Assembly: GCF_025698545.1 (NCBI RefSeq)
Contig: NC_068576.1
Span: 1,247,501-1,311,500 of the forward strand
Direction: 5' to 3'
Origin: Gossypium raimondii
Lineage: Eukaryota; Streptophyta; Magnoliopsida; Malvales; Malvaceae
DNA: 64,000 bases
The translations under genes and the position numbers were made by a program. The notes beneath the pieces were generated by a model. The model did no database searches. It had not been told where the DNA came from and was given only the letters and a program-made list of their open reading frames with translations. Position 1 is the stretch's first letter. The number at the start of each line of letters is the position of its first letter. This document shows, one piece after another, positions 12,439 through 22,860 of the stretch.

Positions 12439-12884
12439 TTAAGAGCTTTTGAAGCATTGATGATGATAATTATATTGGAGAAACACTAGGTTCTATCATA
12501 AATAAAAACCATTGCATGTTATGAAGAAACACATGCATGCACTATATATGTCGTCGTATGTTAGTTCCAACTTGGAACATTAATCAAATAATAGAGCACT
12601 GGGATTATGTGATTCACCCATATTTCGTCTCATCTTTTTGCACATTATAACAAAATTGCATGCCTTGTAGGTCTCCAACTTTCCAAGTAAAAACAAAAAT
12701 TACAGTACATAAAAGGAAAAGAAATTTGAGAACAGAGCCAACCAAAAAATTCGACATATACTGATTTTTGGGCATTGAAATACGGAATGTTGGCAATTGT
12801 AATATCGATTGCTTTAAACAATTCAACCTGAGTATGTAAAAATAAAAATAAAATCCCAAGAATAATAGATGTTTTTTAGGAGTA
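12439..12884 (+). other. 3' UTR and downstream flank of gene A
   Basis: The first 170 bp resemble the 3' flank of gene C (shared ATATGCTAGTTC.AACTT.GAACA and GGGATTATGT blocks), so they are probably 3' UTR. The remainder (12613-12884) shows nothing recognisable; its open frames look incidental. Confidence 0.5.
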
Positions 12885-13352
12885 AATTGCATCAAACATC
12901 CCCAACTATGACCCTCATTTTAAATTGGTCCTCAAATTTTAAAATATTCTAAATACATCTTCAAACTATCGATTTTATATAAATAAGACCCGAATCTTAC
13001 GTGACATAATTTAAAATAAAAAACTGAAAGAAAAATGAATCTTGTAAAAATCTTGGTTGCAGTTTTTGAAGCTTTTATAGAAACTATCATTCACTCTCTC
13101 ATTTTTCAATTTTACTTTTTTTAGTTTTTAATTTTAAAAATAATACAACAATATTTTACTTTTCTTTAAAATTTTTATTTTAAATTATCTCAAATAAGAT
13201 TTTACATGTCATTTGATGGTTAAATTAAGGGTTTCAATAATGGATGGGATTGACTGATTTAACATTGGTAGTTTAAGGATGTAATTAGAACGATCTGAAG
13301 TTTAAGTATCAATTTAGAATGAGGGTCATAATTTAGGGATGACTAGTACAAT
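12885..13352. mobile_element. MITE with long inverted ends
   Basis: Left end GTAAATTGCATCAAACATCC, CCAACTATGACCCTCATTTT; right end AGAATGAGGGTCATAATTTA, GGGATGACTAGTACAATTA. The two are clear inverted repeats of about 60 bp. No coding sequence. It separates gene A from the HSBP fragment. Confidence 0.65.
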
Positions 13353-13392
13353 TAACTTTTTAGTGACCCCCCAACAAAGCAAGCAAGCTAGC

Positions 13393-13552
13393 CACATTTC
13401 ATTATTTGACCAAGTTGTTATCTTATGAAAGAATATGTGAAAGGATATTCTCGGTGATGATGGAATCATACATTGTTTGAAAACCTAGATTGCTGCAAGC
13501 AAAATCCTTGTACATACAGATATAAAATCCAACAAAAGAGGGTCCAATTTTG
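13393..13552 (-). pseudogene. HSBP gene fragment (exon 4 and flanking intron)
   Basis: This is a partial copy of 46110-46280, inside the intact HSBP gene. It includes the exon-4 equivalent (13449-13492, minus strand), the preceding intron end (TTGCAG) and the U12-like donor ATATCCTTT. The exon copy is 44 nt rather than 43 because of an extra T (TTTTCAAAC versus TTTCAAAC), so the frame is broken, and no other exons are present. It lies 3' of gene A as intact HSBP lies 3' of relic E. This points to an old duplication of a desiccation gene-HSBP block. Confidence 0.85.
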
Positions 13553-13839
13553 CTAAGGCAATTTTATTGGATGAAAACAAATTACAGAAAAGTCAGAGTT
13601 CAACGTCAAATCCACAAAGCATACAGGGAACGACACCAAAGCCAAGAACATACGCAAATAAAAAACAACAGTTAATACCAAGCAAATATATATGTTTTCT
13701 ATGTGCACCTGCCTTGGCTTGCGAGTCTGCTAACAAAATATTTTTTTTTATACATATGTGTATATATATAAATGCATATTTCGATTCATAAATATTCAAC
13801 CGCAATACATTGTGTAAAAGATTACATTTTATTAAGTTG

Positions 13840-14535
13840 AAATTGTTTTATTTATAAATTTTCAAAATATTCGGTATTTGGGATCTTCGAGAGGATTGAA
13901 CCCTAACGTATTGGGTTCCAATTTTTCTCGTTGAACCTAAATAATCGAGAATATTCTTTATTTAAAACACATAAATAAAAAATCATTTTCGGGAATTCAA
14001 CATGTTGTGTCCTAACGCATTGGGTATGACATACTGTTTTCTCGAGATGAAGATTTTCCTAAAAAATGAAGACAATATTCAATGTTTGGGATTCTGAGAA
14101 ATTGTACCCTAACATATTGGATCTCGATTTCTTCTTCTGACTTAAACAATTGAATATCCTTTTTTCGCTTGAATTCTTTTTGGACAAGCTCATTCTTGAG
14201 GATATAAAATATCATGCCTTAACGCATTGGGTGTGACATTTTCTTTTCCCTAAATGAGAGAGTTTTAACATGTAATTTGATTTATACAAGTTTTTAAATA
14301 CAAGGATCGTATTTTAAAATTTTTTCAAACTTTTGACACTAAGACATTAAACAATCAATTCGGTACTAATTTTGGGCGTTACGAGGGTGCTAACTCTTCC
14401 TCGTGCGTAACCGACTCCCGAACCTATTTTCTCAAAATTTGTAGACCTAAAATCATTTTCAAGGTGAACCGATCACACCTCGATAAAATATTAAAGACGA
14501 CTCCAATTTTCGTTTTTACGTCGACAACTAAATTT
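13840..14535 (+). mobile_element. Retroelement fragment with about 100-bp internal repeats
   Basis: CCTAACG(C/T)ATTGGGT recurs at 13901, 14011, 14107 (degenerate) and 14217, spaced 97-110 bp, each followed by a T-rich stretch with TCTCGA or TTCTT. The segment 14370-14530 (GGGCGTTACGAGGGTGCTAA, CTCTTCCTCGTGCGTAACCG, GACTCCAATTTTCG) looks like the conserved end of a Malvaceae repeat family. No coding potential. Confidence 0.5.
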
Positions 14536-14978
14536 TTTGTTTTATCAAAAAATGGTTTCGACAAAAGTTATTAATACTTATTTATAAATCATTCACTAAC
14601 AATCAATAAAATATTTACCCATTATCTTAAGACCTTAATTAAGGAATTATTATCCCTAAAATATTCTATTATTAATATGATTGTATTATATTAAATTTCA
14701 TGTATTTTTACATATTATATTAATATTTTAATTTATTATAAATTTAAAATTACAGCAAAAGATAAATTTAATATATATATATAAACTTTTAACTGTTTTT
14801 CTGTTTTCATAAAAAACTCTTTTCTATTTTAAAATTTGAAAATAAAAAATTTATTATATATATTATTTTTAATTTATTATTAAAAATTATTTTAATAAAT
14901 TTAATTTTTACTAAAATATTTAATTTTATTAGTTTATTTTTTAGAAGAGTTTAAAATATATAACGAATAACAACTCGT

Positions 14979-15262
14979 TTTATTTGATTTTTCCTTTAAA
15001 ACCCTAAATACTCAAGTAACCCTAAACCCTAATTTATTTGATTTCTTCCTTAAAACCCTAAACCCTAACCCTAATCTAATTTTTTAAAATTTATAATTAA
15101 TTTACTCAAGTAACCCTAAACCCTAATTTATTTAATTTTTTCTTAAAACCATAAACACTAAACCCTAATCTAATTTTTTAAAATTTATAATTAATTTAAT
15201 TAAGAAACCTTAAACCCTTATTTATTTAATTTTTCCTTAAAACCCTAAAATCTAAAAACTCA
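14979..15262. repeat. 94-bp tandem repeat with telomere-like CCCTAAA motifs
   Basis: About three units with a period of 94 bp (CTCAAG at 15011 and 15105; its counterpart near 15199). Each contains AACCCTAAACCCTAAT followed by TTTATTT and A/T runs. CCCTAAA is the plant telomere heptamer, but here it is scattered singly or in pairs. This is an interstitial repeat, not a telomere. Confidence 0.75.
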
Positions 15263-15318
15263 AAAACCCCAAAACTCTAACTCTAATTGCAAAAAATCCT
15301 AAATCCTAAAAAACGGAG

Positions 15319-15478
15319 AAAGTGCTTCCTTGAGGAAGCACTTTGTCAACGTAGACACAAAGCGCTCCCTCAAGGAAACGTTTTCTGTCCATGTGGACAA
15401 AGTGCTTCCTTGAGGAAGCGTTTTTTGTCCACGTGGACAAAGCGCTTCCTTAAGAAAGTGTTTTCCTGCTTTATCCCC
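15319..15478. repeat. Four 40-bp palindromic units
   Basis: Units start at 15321, 15361, 15401 and 15441, exactly 40 bp apart. Each joins a near-palindrome AGTGCTTCCTTGAGGAAGC to TTGTCCACGTGGACAA, the latter perfect at 15425-15440 with a CACGTG core. The whole could fold into stacked hairpins in either strand. It resembles sequence found in cotton mobile elements. The open frames across it on both strands are artefacts of the repeat. Confidence 0.85.
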
Positions 15479-15675
15479 TGACAACGCTTTGACGTGGACG
15501 CGTTTTTGGGAGTAATGGTCCATTTCGGTAATTAATTCAGAACCTAGTTCATTTCGGTAATTTTAAAAATAAAGGGCCTTTTATTAGTTATTTGCCCCTA
15601 TAATTTAAATCATCTAGTTACAAAAATATTAAATGCACATTTATACCTAAATATAATATATAGACACCCATTAGG

Positions 15676-18600
15676 GGTTGCTTGTACAATTTATTTTTAA
15701 TTTAATATTAATAAATTTAAAGAATTGATGACACATAAAAGATGAAATTAACAACATGGAAAAAGTGTTGAGTAGGACACGTATTTCAGTCAAATTTGAA
15801 AGATAATCACTTAGTTAAACTCTGTTTATTTGTTTCAGTCGAATTTTGATTACTCTAGATTATTTTATTATTATTTGATCTATAAATTTAGCTTATAAAT
15901 AGACTCTTTTATAATATTAGAAAATACATCCATTAAAAGATTTGAACTCATAACATTTTTGAAGAATTTTGTGTTTACGTTTTGAAGGTTCTTTGTTTTC
16001 GGGTTTCGGGGTTTAGTTTTTTTATCTCCATCTTTTTTACTTTTCGTTCTTTTGTCATTATAGTAAATTTATCTTTGCCTGTGGTTTTTTATTCTCTTTG
16101 GAGGGGTTTTTCCACGTTAAATGTATGTGTTCAATTTCTCAATTTCTTCCTCTATTTTTTACTTGTTCGCTGCTTAATCGGGTCGATCTCCAAAAAAAAA
16201 TGTTGAAAATCAAGAAATTAAAAATAATATTCTTTAAAATAATTTTTAACAATAGTTGTGGACATTTATATAGAATTTTTAAGAATTAAAAATTTATATA
16301 TCTATTAATCTTAAATGTAAATTCAAATTAAATAATACATATTTTATGATCATTTTAAATGTAATGAAAAATAGAAAAAAATCTTAAAATTTAAATTTAA
16401 AAGTATAATGATAACAAATTTAAATATTAATAGAAATAATATTTATCTTTATGATGATTTTATATATATATTTCCATAAAAATTATGTAAAATATTCAAA
16501 ATTTATCTAACTGCTTCAAATTTTACTTGAGAAAGTGAACATCCGACTAATAGGCCACAATTTTGAGTTTGTAGTTAAGTTTTTCGCATCAACTTTAGAT
16601 CTTAAACCTTGTAATATAATATATAGAAAAAGAAATTTAATTAGCTATTAAATAAATTAAAAATATTATTGATACATGGGTAAAGGAAAGCATTTTAAAG
16701 TTGAATTAAATAAATTATAGTGTAATAATATACTTGTAAAACTATTCACATTTCTAACTTTAAAAAGTTCAATTTATCGTGTTGTAAGGTTTCTTTCCTT
16801 TAACATACATACGATTCTGGTAAGTCGAACAATCTTTTAAGAGAACCGAATGAAATTTTAATTTTTATAGTCTATATATTTATAGTTTTTAAAGGATTAA
16901 ATCAATTTTTATAATTTGAGGGTTAAAGTGTAATTTTACCTTTACTAATTTAAAATTTTTTAAAAATTAGATAGCCTAGATTCACCTATGGACACACCCC
17001 ATTTATAAGGACATTTAGAAGGGGAAAAAGCATAAAATGATAATTTTATGCTGAATAATGTAAAATATTACTAAATACATACAAAAGTTAAATAAATAAA
17101 TGAAGCTTGGATCCTATTTCATTTCATCATACTTATAACAAAGTTCAAAAATTCAGTATAAAAATATTACCAAAAAAATTACAAAATGAGTAAAGCAAAT
17201 TATACTTAGAAATGAAAATATTCATCCAAGAAAAACCAAAGAAGGGTATAAACACACAAAAGAAAAGTGACTTGTATGAAAATTAAAATATATAAAATAT
17301 AACAAAGTGACTTGTATGAAAATTAAATCCGAGACTCGATGTCGGTCCTACTTTAATTATTGATACTTTTGGGAAACTTTAGATAAATTGTGATTGTTAG
17401 TCTGTAAATACTCAGAAATAGCTAATGCTTGATTTTAAAAAGAAAAGGATATATAAAAATTCATAATTTAAAAAAAACATGAAGTACACATGGATTGCCA
17501 TGCGAGCTGCTATGTTTAAAATCTTAACATTTTAGTTAGTATTTTCGGTAAAAAAATAATTCAACTCTTCTTGAAAGGATTTAAAAGGTTAATGGTCAAA
17601 TTTGACTCTTTTTTAAAAGATTGATGGCAAATTTTAATAAATAAAAAAATAAAAACTAAATTAAAATTTAAGTATAAATTTTACCTTAAATCAATAATTA
17701 AATAAGAATTTAAGGATAAATAATTTAATGACGCACATGCCACTCGTATAGAATTAATTAAGCAATTAATGTTAGCCCCAACGTACATGCAACCTAGCTA
17801 TATTGCTTGCTTTGATATCGAATTTTCTCTCATCTTCCTCTCTCTAAAAGTAGACTAACACAGCCGCTGATGAACATCAACCCCAGTCTGAAATTCGTAT
17901 AAGCAGGTCTGGTTAAGCAATTCAAACAAAATGGCTAATCGATCGTGCTTATTGTATGCGTTTCTTTTACTTGTTGCATTTCAATCCTCTATGATTATGG
18001 CCAATACTGTTATTCATACACCTCAATGCAGACCAGTAGCAGCTTCCTCCAAGGATAAGATCTTATTCTCTATGAACTTGCTCATATATAAAGCAGAATT
18101 TTTTCTTCGTGCTTCAGTTGGTGTTGGAATCAATGGTATATCACCAGGTCTGGTCCAAGGTCCTGTCCCCATTGGAGCCACCCTTGCCAATATCACTAAC
18201 TCCGCCCGTAGGGTTATTGAGGAACTTGGTTTAGCTACTGTTGGCCATCTCAGGTTCCGACCCTTTCATACTTTCCATAATCTTTGGTTAATATTTGCTC
18301 CAAGTCCCTATACTCTTCATTCATTTGAAATATAATCGCTTTACTTATCTTTCCAAGTTCATTACAATGTTTTCTATTTGTTACATGGCATCAAGTACGG
18401 GTAGGCAACGCCATGACCTCCTAAAAAAAGGAAAAAAATTGCTTTTTAAGTCCCCTCATGAATGATTAAATTAAAAATTAATTTATAGTAAAATTACACT
18501 TTGGCCCTCAAAAAATGAAAAAAAAATCTATTTAGTCCTTTTTAAAAAGATGAAATCATAAATTAATACATGATAAAATTATATTTTGATCACTCAAAAT

Positions 18601-19297
18601 TTATTATTCAATTCTGCCCCTAAAAAATTCTAGATTTGTCTTTGTTATTAAGTGAGTATTTTCTTATTTCAAAATATCACACCATCAAATTTAATGAAAG
18701 AATTTTAACGATGCTAACAAATAGATCTGAGTTTTAAATCTAAAAAGTAAAGAGACTAAATTCTAAATGCACGAAGATCACATGGACTTGGAGTATATTT
18801 TAACGTGATGCTTTTTATTAAACTTTAAGAAATGGAATAAATGTTTGGTAAACTATACCATTAGTCACTAAACCATGGGTAAGTTTTAATTTAAATCACT
18901 GAACTATTCAAAAAAAATTAAGTTACTAGACTGTTAATTTTTTCTTAAGAAAAATAAAAGTTCCACAAGTGAGTTCCAAGCAACGATTTGATGATCGTTA
19001 TGGTGGATCAGTACCCATCAACAAGTAAGATAACATGACTTAGATTCAAATCAATCTGACGGTTAGTGTCAAAGATCGGAGAAAAAAATGTTTGAATTTT
19101 GGTTTGCAGATTCATGGCATCCAAACCTAATTCATGAAAAAAAAATTGAATTGTAGAAGAGAAGGGGAAAGAGAGCTTTCGATGGTGCAGGCAATGCGAA
19201 TAGAGAAAGCCATTAGCATAGATATTTACAGCCCAATGACTTAAATAAAAACTTTTGAATAGTTCAGTGACTTAATTATAACTTTTTTTTAGTTAAT
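15676..19297 (+). repeat. Segmental duplication, unit 2 (carries truncated gene B)
   Basis: Colinear with 6930-11673 except for the roughly 1.1 kb block missing near 17300. Homology stops at AGTTAAT (about 19297), inside the second intron-1 MITE. Beyond this the sequence is unrelated retroelement DNA. Flanks and intron show scattered substitutions and small indels relative to unit 1. Confidence 0.85.
17931..18253 (+). pseudogene. Truncated desiccation-related gene (gene B), exon 1 only
   Basis: Exon 1 reads identically to exon 1 of gene A through the GHLR splice junction (AG/GT at 18253/18254), including the signal peptide. Intron 1 follows to about 19297 and is then replaced by LTR-derived sequence. 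No exon 2 or 3 is present before gene C. The TATA box is mutated (CTCTAAAA at 17842 instead of TATAAAA). Read through, the frame ends at 18335 and would give a 134-aa secreted peptide with an intron-derived tail. A transcribed micro-protein cannot be excluded, but a 3'-truncated pseudogene is more likely. Confidence 0.85.
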
Positions 19298-19730
19298 AGA
19301 GGTTTTAATTAGAAATTTTTTTAATTAATCAACCTAGAGTCAGTTGTTTTTAGTCTTGAAGAGAGATATTAGCATAATTTAGGAATTTCTACGGATCAAG
19401 ATATTAAGTGAATAAATTGTTTAATTCATATTGATAATTACGGATGAAGTCTAGATAGATTCTTTCTTGGGTATTGTTTCACTTCTTGGTTATTATTTGA
19501 TTATTTTCTTGATTTGTTCTTTGTCGAGTTCTTAGTTAATTAATTTAGTTAATTTTAGTTTAATTCAATCACTTTAACTTGTCAGTTAAATAATAGAAAG
19601 ACGGTAATTACTAGTACTTTTAGTCCTCGTGGGAACGATATCTTTGCTCACCATAGCTATATTATTTATCAATAGGTGCACTTGTCTTTGTTTTATTTTT
19701 AATTGGTTTTGTGGATATTAAGTTTAGAGA
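19298..19730 (+). mobile_element. LTR 3' fragment, Athila/Tat-like
   Basis: The segment with GTCCTCGTGGGAACGATATC, TTTGCTCACCATAGCTATAT and AATAGGTGCACTTGTC resembles the 3' part of LTRs in plant Athila/Tat gypsy elements. It abuts the broken end of duplication unit 2. No coding sequence. Confidence 0.4.
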
Positions 19731-20045
19731 TGACAATATATCGCAAAGAAAAGAGAAATAAAAATAAAGAACACACAGATTTTTACGTGGAAACCCTTTC
19801 GAGAAAAACCACAGGCAGAGGAGAAGAAAATTTATTATGTCGAATTTGAATAATTTGAAGAGGAGTTTCGATTACATCTATTTATAGGTTGAAAAAACCT
19901 AATTCTAATCAAAGTCAAATATATTAAGCTAATAAAAGCTAAATATATTATACTCATAAATACTAAATCTTCTAGAAAGAAGATATATTTTGTTTAACTT
20001 GACTTGCAAGTAATCTCTTAGAATTTGGGTCACACAACTCTAACA
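19731..20045 (-). mobile_element. Solo LTR, copia-type
   Basis: On the minus strand the segment runs from TGTTAGAGTTGTGTGACCC to TTGTCA (TG...CA ends). It contains CTCTGCCTGTGGTTTTTCTC and GAAAGGGTTTCCACG, a signature of plant Ty1/copia LTRs, and a TATAAATAG box at about 19880. No internal domain is attached on either side. No target duplication was found. Confidence 0.7.
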
Positions 20046-20408
20046 GAGGGTAATAATTGGCTATGGAAGACAGATACATACATACCCAATTTGTTTCCTT
20101 CATGAATCACCATCCATGGCCATTGCAACCTTCACTGCCTTGCTTCTTAACTATCTGTAATTTTTATTTTTTCCAGTTTTCGAAACCAGACAGAAAACAC
20201 CATATCATGGCTCGGTGAACTTAAATCCAAAATCGATGTGATGGTTACATGCTTTTTATTTGTTTTTATAAGATGGATAATGGATATAATACTTGTATCA
20301 AAGATGAATCGTTACCAATTTAGTATTGATGGGTGTTTTGTAATACAATGGTGTTTAAAAAAATTGCAAAGTAAAAATTGAGTTTTTAATCATGAAGACA
20401 CAAATTTT

Positions 20409-20625
20409 ATGACTGGAAACAATGAAGAAAGGTTAGAATTCATTATCTTTCTGCCGAACGAACGAAGATCTATTTCTAGATTCTTAGTGAATAATGACTC
20501 GGATTTTTCGGATAAAAAAGAAGATAAGATTTACGATTATTCAGAATTGAATCGAATAATAGGTACTGGACATTGTGATTTCATATATTCTGCTTTTCTC
20601 CACAAGAATGCTGCAAAACTTTTGG
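20409..20625 (+). pseudogene. rpoC2: Nuclear insertion of plastid rpoC2 fragment
   Basis: The reading frame contains the run NNDSDFSDKKEDKIYDYSEL followed by NRIIGTGHCDFIYS and LHKNA. This matches my recollection of the variable middle region of the chloroplast RNA polymerase beta'' subunit. About 70 codons remain open, flanked by unrelated AT-rich DNA and with no promoter. It is best read as a nuclear plastid-DNA insertion, not a gene. A BLAST against a Malvaceae plastome would settle it. Confidence 0.7.
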
Positions 20626-21116
20626 AAAGATTTTTTTTAATAAAAAAAATTAGTCGACAATGATATGGAAAAATAATTTTATGTGACATTAAATTATCGG
20701 GATCATGACTGATGTGGTAGAAAAGACCAATTTAATAATTTTTCTCTAATATTTATTATTTTTTAAAATAATTTATAAATCTATTCTTAATTTTAACTCG
20801 TGACTCCAAATTAATTAAAGATGCAGTAATAGGTTTGAGTGGTATTTAACTTTATGGTTTGGTCATATACCTAATTCTCTTCCATGTTTAATGGTCAACA
20901 TTGTTACAAAGCAATTCTTAATCAAAATTAGTTTAAATAATTAGTTTGTGCTAATATTAAAATTCTTATTTAATTGATGTTGCAAACCGAAGAATCCACG
21001 TACCACAGATTGTCCTTTATATATATATATATGGTTTAAAATTATGCCTTTTTGTCTCAATATTAAGCTTTCGACATTAATGACTTTTCTATATCAAAAA
21101 GTAGAAGCATCTAAAG

Positions 21117-21850
21117 TCAATTAATTACTATCTAGTATCCTACGGCTTCATAGAAGTGAAGATTTTTGTTTAGAAAATTTTGCCACTCGTTTTGACAAAG
21201 ATTGGCCTCTTCTTCTTCTTCTTTTCCTTCTCTTCCACAAAGGCTACAACTCTACCAACTTAACCCCAACAGAACCAAAACCTTTGCTTTGATCAAATAA
21301 AATTAGCTTCATCTTTACAAACCGCTGGCCAATTACCATAGACTGGAGGTCTCTCCCCATTGGTGGTGCTTCCACGATAATGGAAAGAAAAAAAGGACCA
21401 CTCGATTGCCATAAATGTCAATTAATTACAATCTAGTATCCTACGGCTTCATAAAAGTCGTGAATATTTTTGTTTAATGATTAACTATTTACTATTTTAA
21501 ATAAAACTACTGTCATCTTATATCATAAAATGCCTATAAACATAAATTATTGTTTTTTGATGAAACTGATTAAAATGTTAATTTTTTATGTAAATTTTAA
21601 TTATTTTTTTATATATTTTTTGAATTTTTATGAGATAGATGTATACTATTATACGAGTTATCAAGTTAATATCGTTTCTGAGCATTATAAGCTGTTCCTT
21701 ATCTCTTCCACAATATCTACAACTCTACCAACTTAACCCCAACAGAACCACCATAGACTTGAGGTCTCTCCCCATTGGCGGTGCTTCCACGAAAATGGAA
21801 AGAAAAAAAAGACCAAGGCATCATTAGAACCACTCGATTGCCATAAGAAT
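21117..21850. repeat. Two-level tandem duplication of unknown sequence
   Basis: GTCAATTAATTAC.ATCTAGTATCCTACGGCTTCAT occurs at 21117 and 21417. A second segment (TCTACCAACTTAACCCCAAC, then GGTCTCTCCCCATTGG and CTTCCACGA.AATGGAAAG) occurs at 21250-21395 and 21725-21800. The second copy lacks about 60 bp. On the minus strand the segment could encode short peptide stretches, but with stops and no identity I recognise. Confidence 0.65.
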
Positions 21851-22120
21851 GACATCAACATATTGCAAGTTTTTCTACCCACCTGGCTCAAACAACCATC
21901 ATCTACATCTGGATATTTCAATGAACAATTGTGTACATACAAGAACAGCATAACCCCGCAGCTCCTGCAGACACTAGAAGTGGAACTAGAGTTCTTCCAA
22001 CTCTTCTTTTATCTGCATTTCCTTTGTGGGTTCTTTGAGGTGGTGGCCTGGTGGTTGACTGAGGCGATGGTGGCCATTTCCACCCCCTGCGAGAGGCGCA
22101 AATGTCCCAAATTTTTTTAA
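21850..22120. other. GC-richer segment, possible gene fragment
   Basis: Base composition departs from the AT-rich surroundings and both strands have open frames of 70-85 codons. None shows a domain, signal peptide or splice structure I can name. It could be captured exon material. Confidence 0.25.
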
Positions 22121-22325
22121 GGTTTTACCTCATTTAAATTAAATTAAAAGTTTGGGCACCAAATGATAATTTTTTATGAATAATAAATACATGGATTTTA
22201 CTTAATAACATGGAAAATAAAAATTGTAATGTAAGTGTCGAAACAGTTTATTATTCTTGAATGCTTAAAATGGAATTTTTTTTTTATAGTTGGGTGATTA
22301 TTTATACAGTTTTATCTTATAAAAA

Positions 22326-22860
22326 CTAGATAAACTATACCGTAGTCACCAAACTATTAGCATGTTTCTATTTTGATTACACAACTCTAATTTTTTATTT
22401 AGTCACTAATATCATCAACATTTAATAGCTTAGTTACTTATTGTTAAATAATACTGATGCCATCATTCTATATTGGCATAATAATAAATTTAGCCCTAAT
22501 ATTTTTAAATTTTATAAATTTAGTCATAATTCTAAGAATTCAAAAATTTAACTTTTTTAACTTTACATATTCTGTCAATTTAGTCTTGATTTGATAGAAG
22601 TATATCCTCAAAACTGCCCATAAGAACTGCCGAAACAACATTTTGATAAAATTTGTAAATATCAAAGGACCAAATTTATTACTATGTCTAAAAAGTCACA
22701 TCAACATTTTGTTAGTAATTTAACGAAAAAGTCACCAAATATCATATATCGATAATGCTAATGACTAAATCAAAAAATATATATGAAATTAGATGACCAA
22801 ACAAAAATACACAAACAGTTACGTGAGTATTCATGGAATTTATCCATAAAATTAGTAACT
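22326..22860. mobile_element. MITE-like element (same family as intron-1 element)
   Basis: The left part (AAACTATACCGTAGTCACCA, TTTCTATTTTGATTACACAA) and the right part (TTAGATGACCAAACAAAAAT, CAGTTACGTGAGTATTCATG) resemble the ends of the element at 11211-11711. The interior consists of TTTAGTCACTAAT-type sequence. Boundaries are approximate. Confidence 0.45.

Noticed and set aside
15001-15070. Telomere
   Set aside because: CCCTAAA units are few, interrupted and part of a 94-bp tandem repeat within intergenic DNA.
15287-15523. Overlapping open frames on both strands
   Set aside because: They arise from the 40-bp palindromic array; the two strands encode the same repeated peptide phrase.
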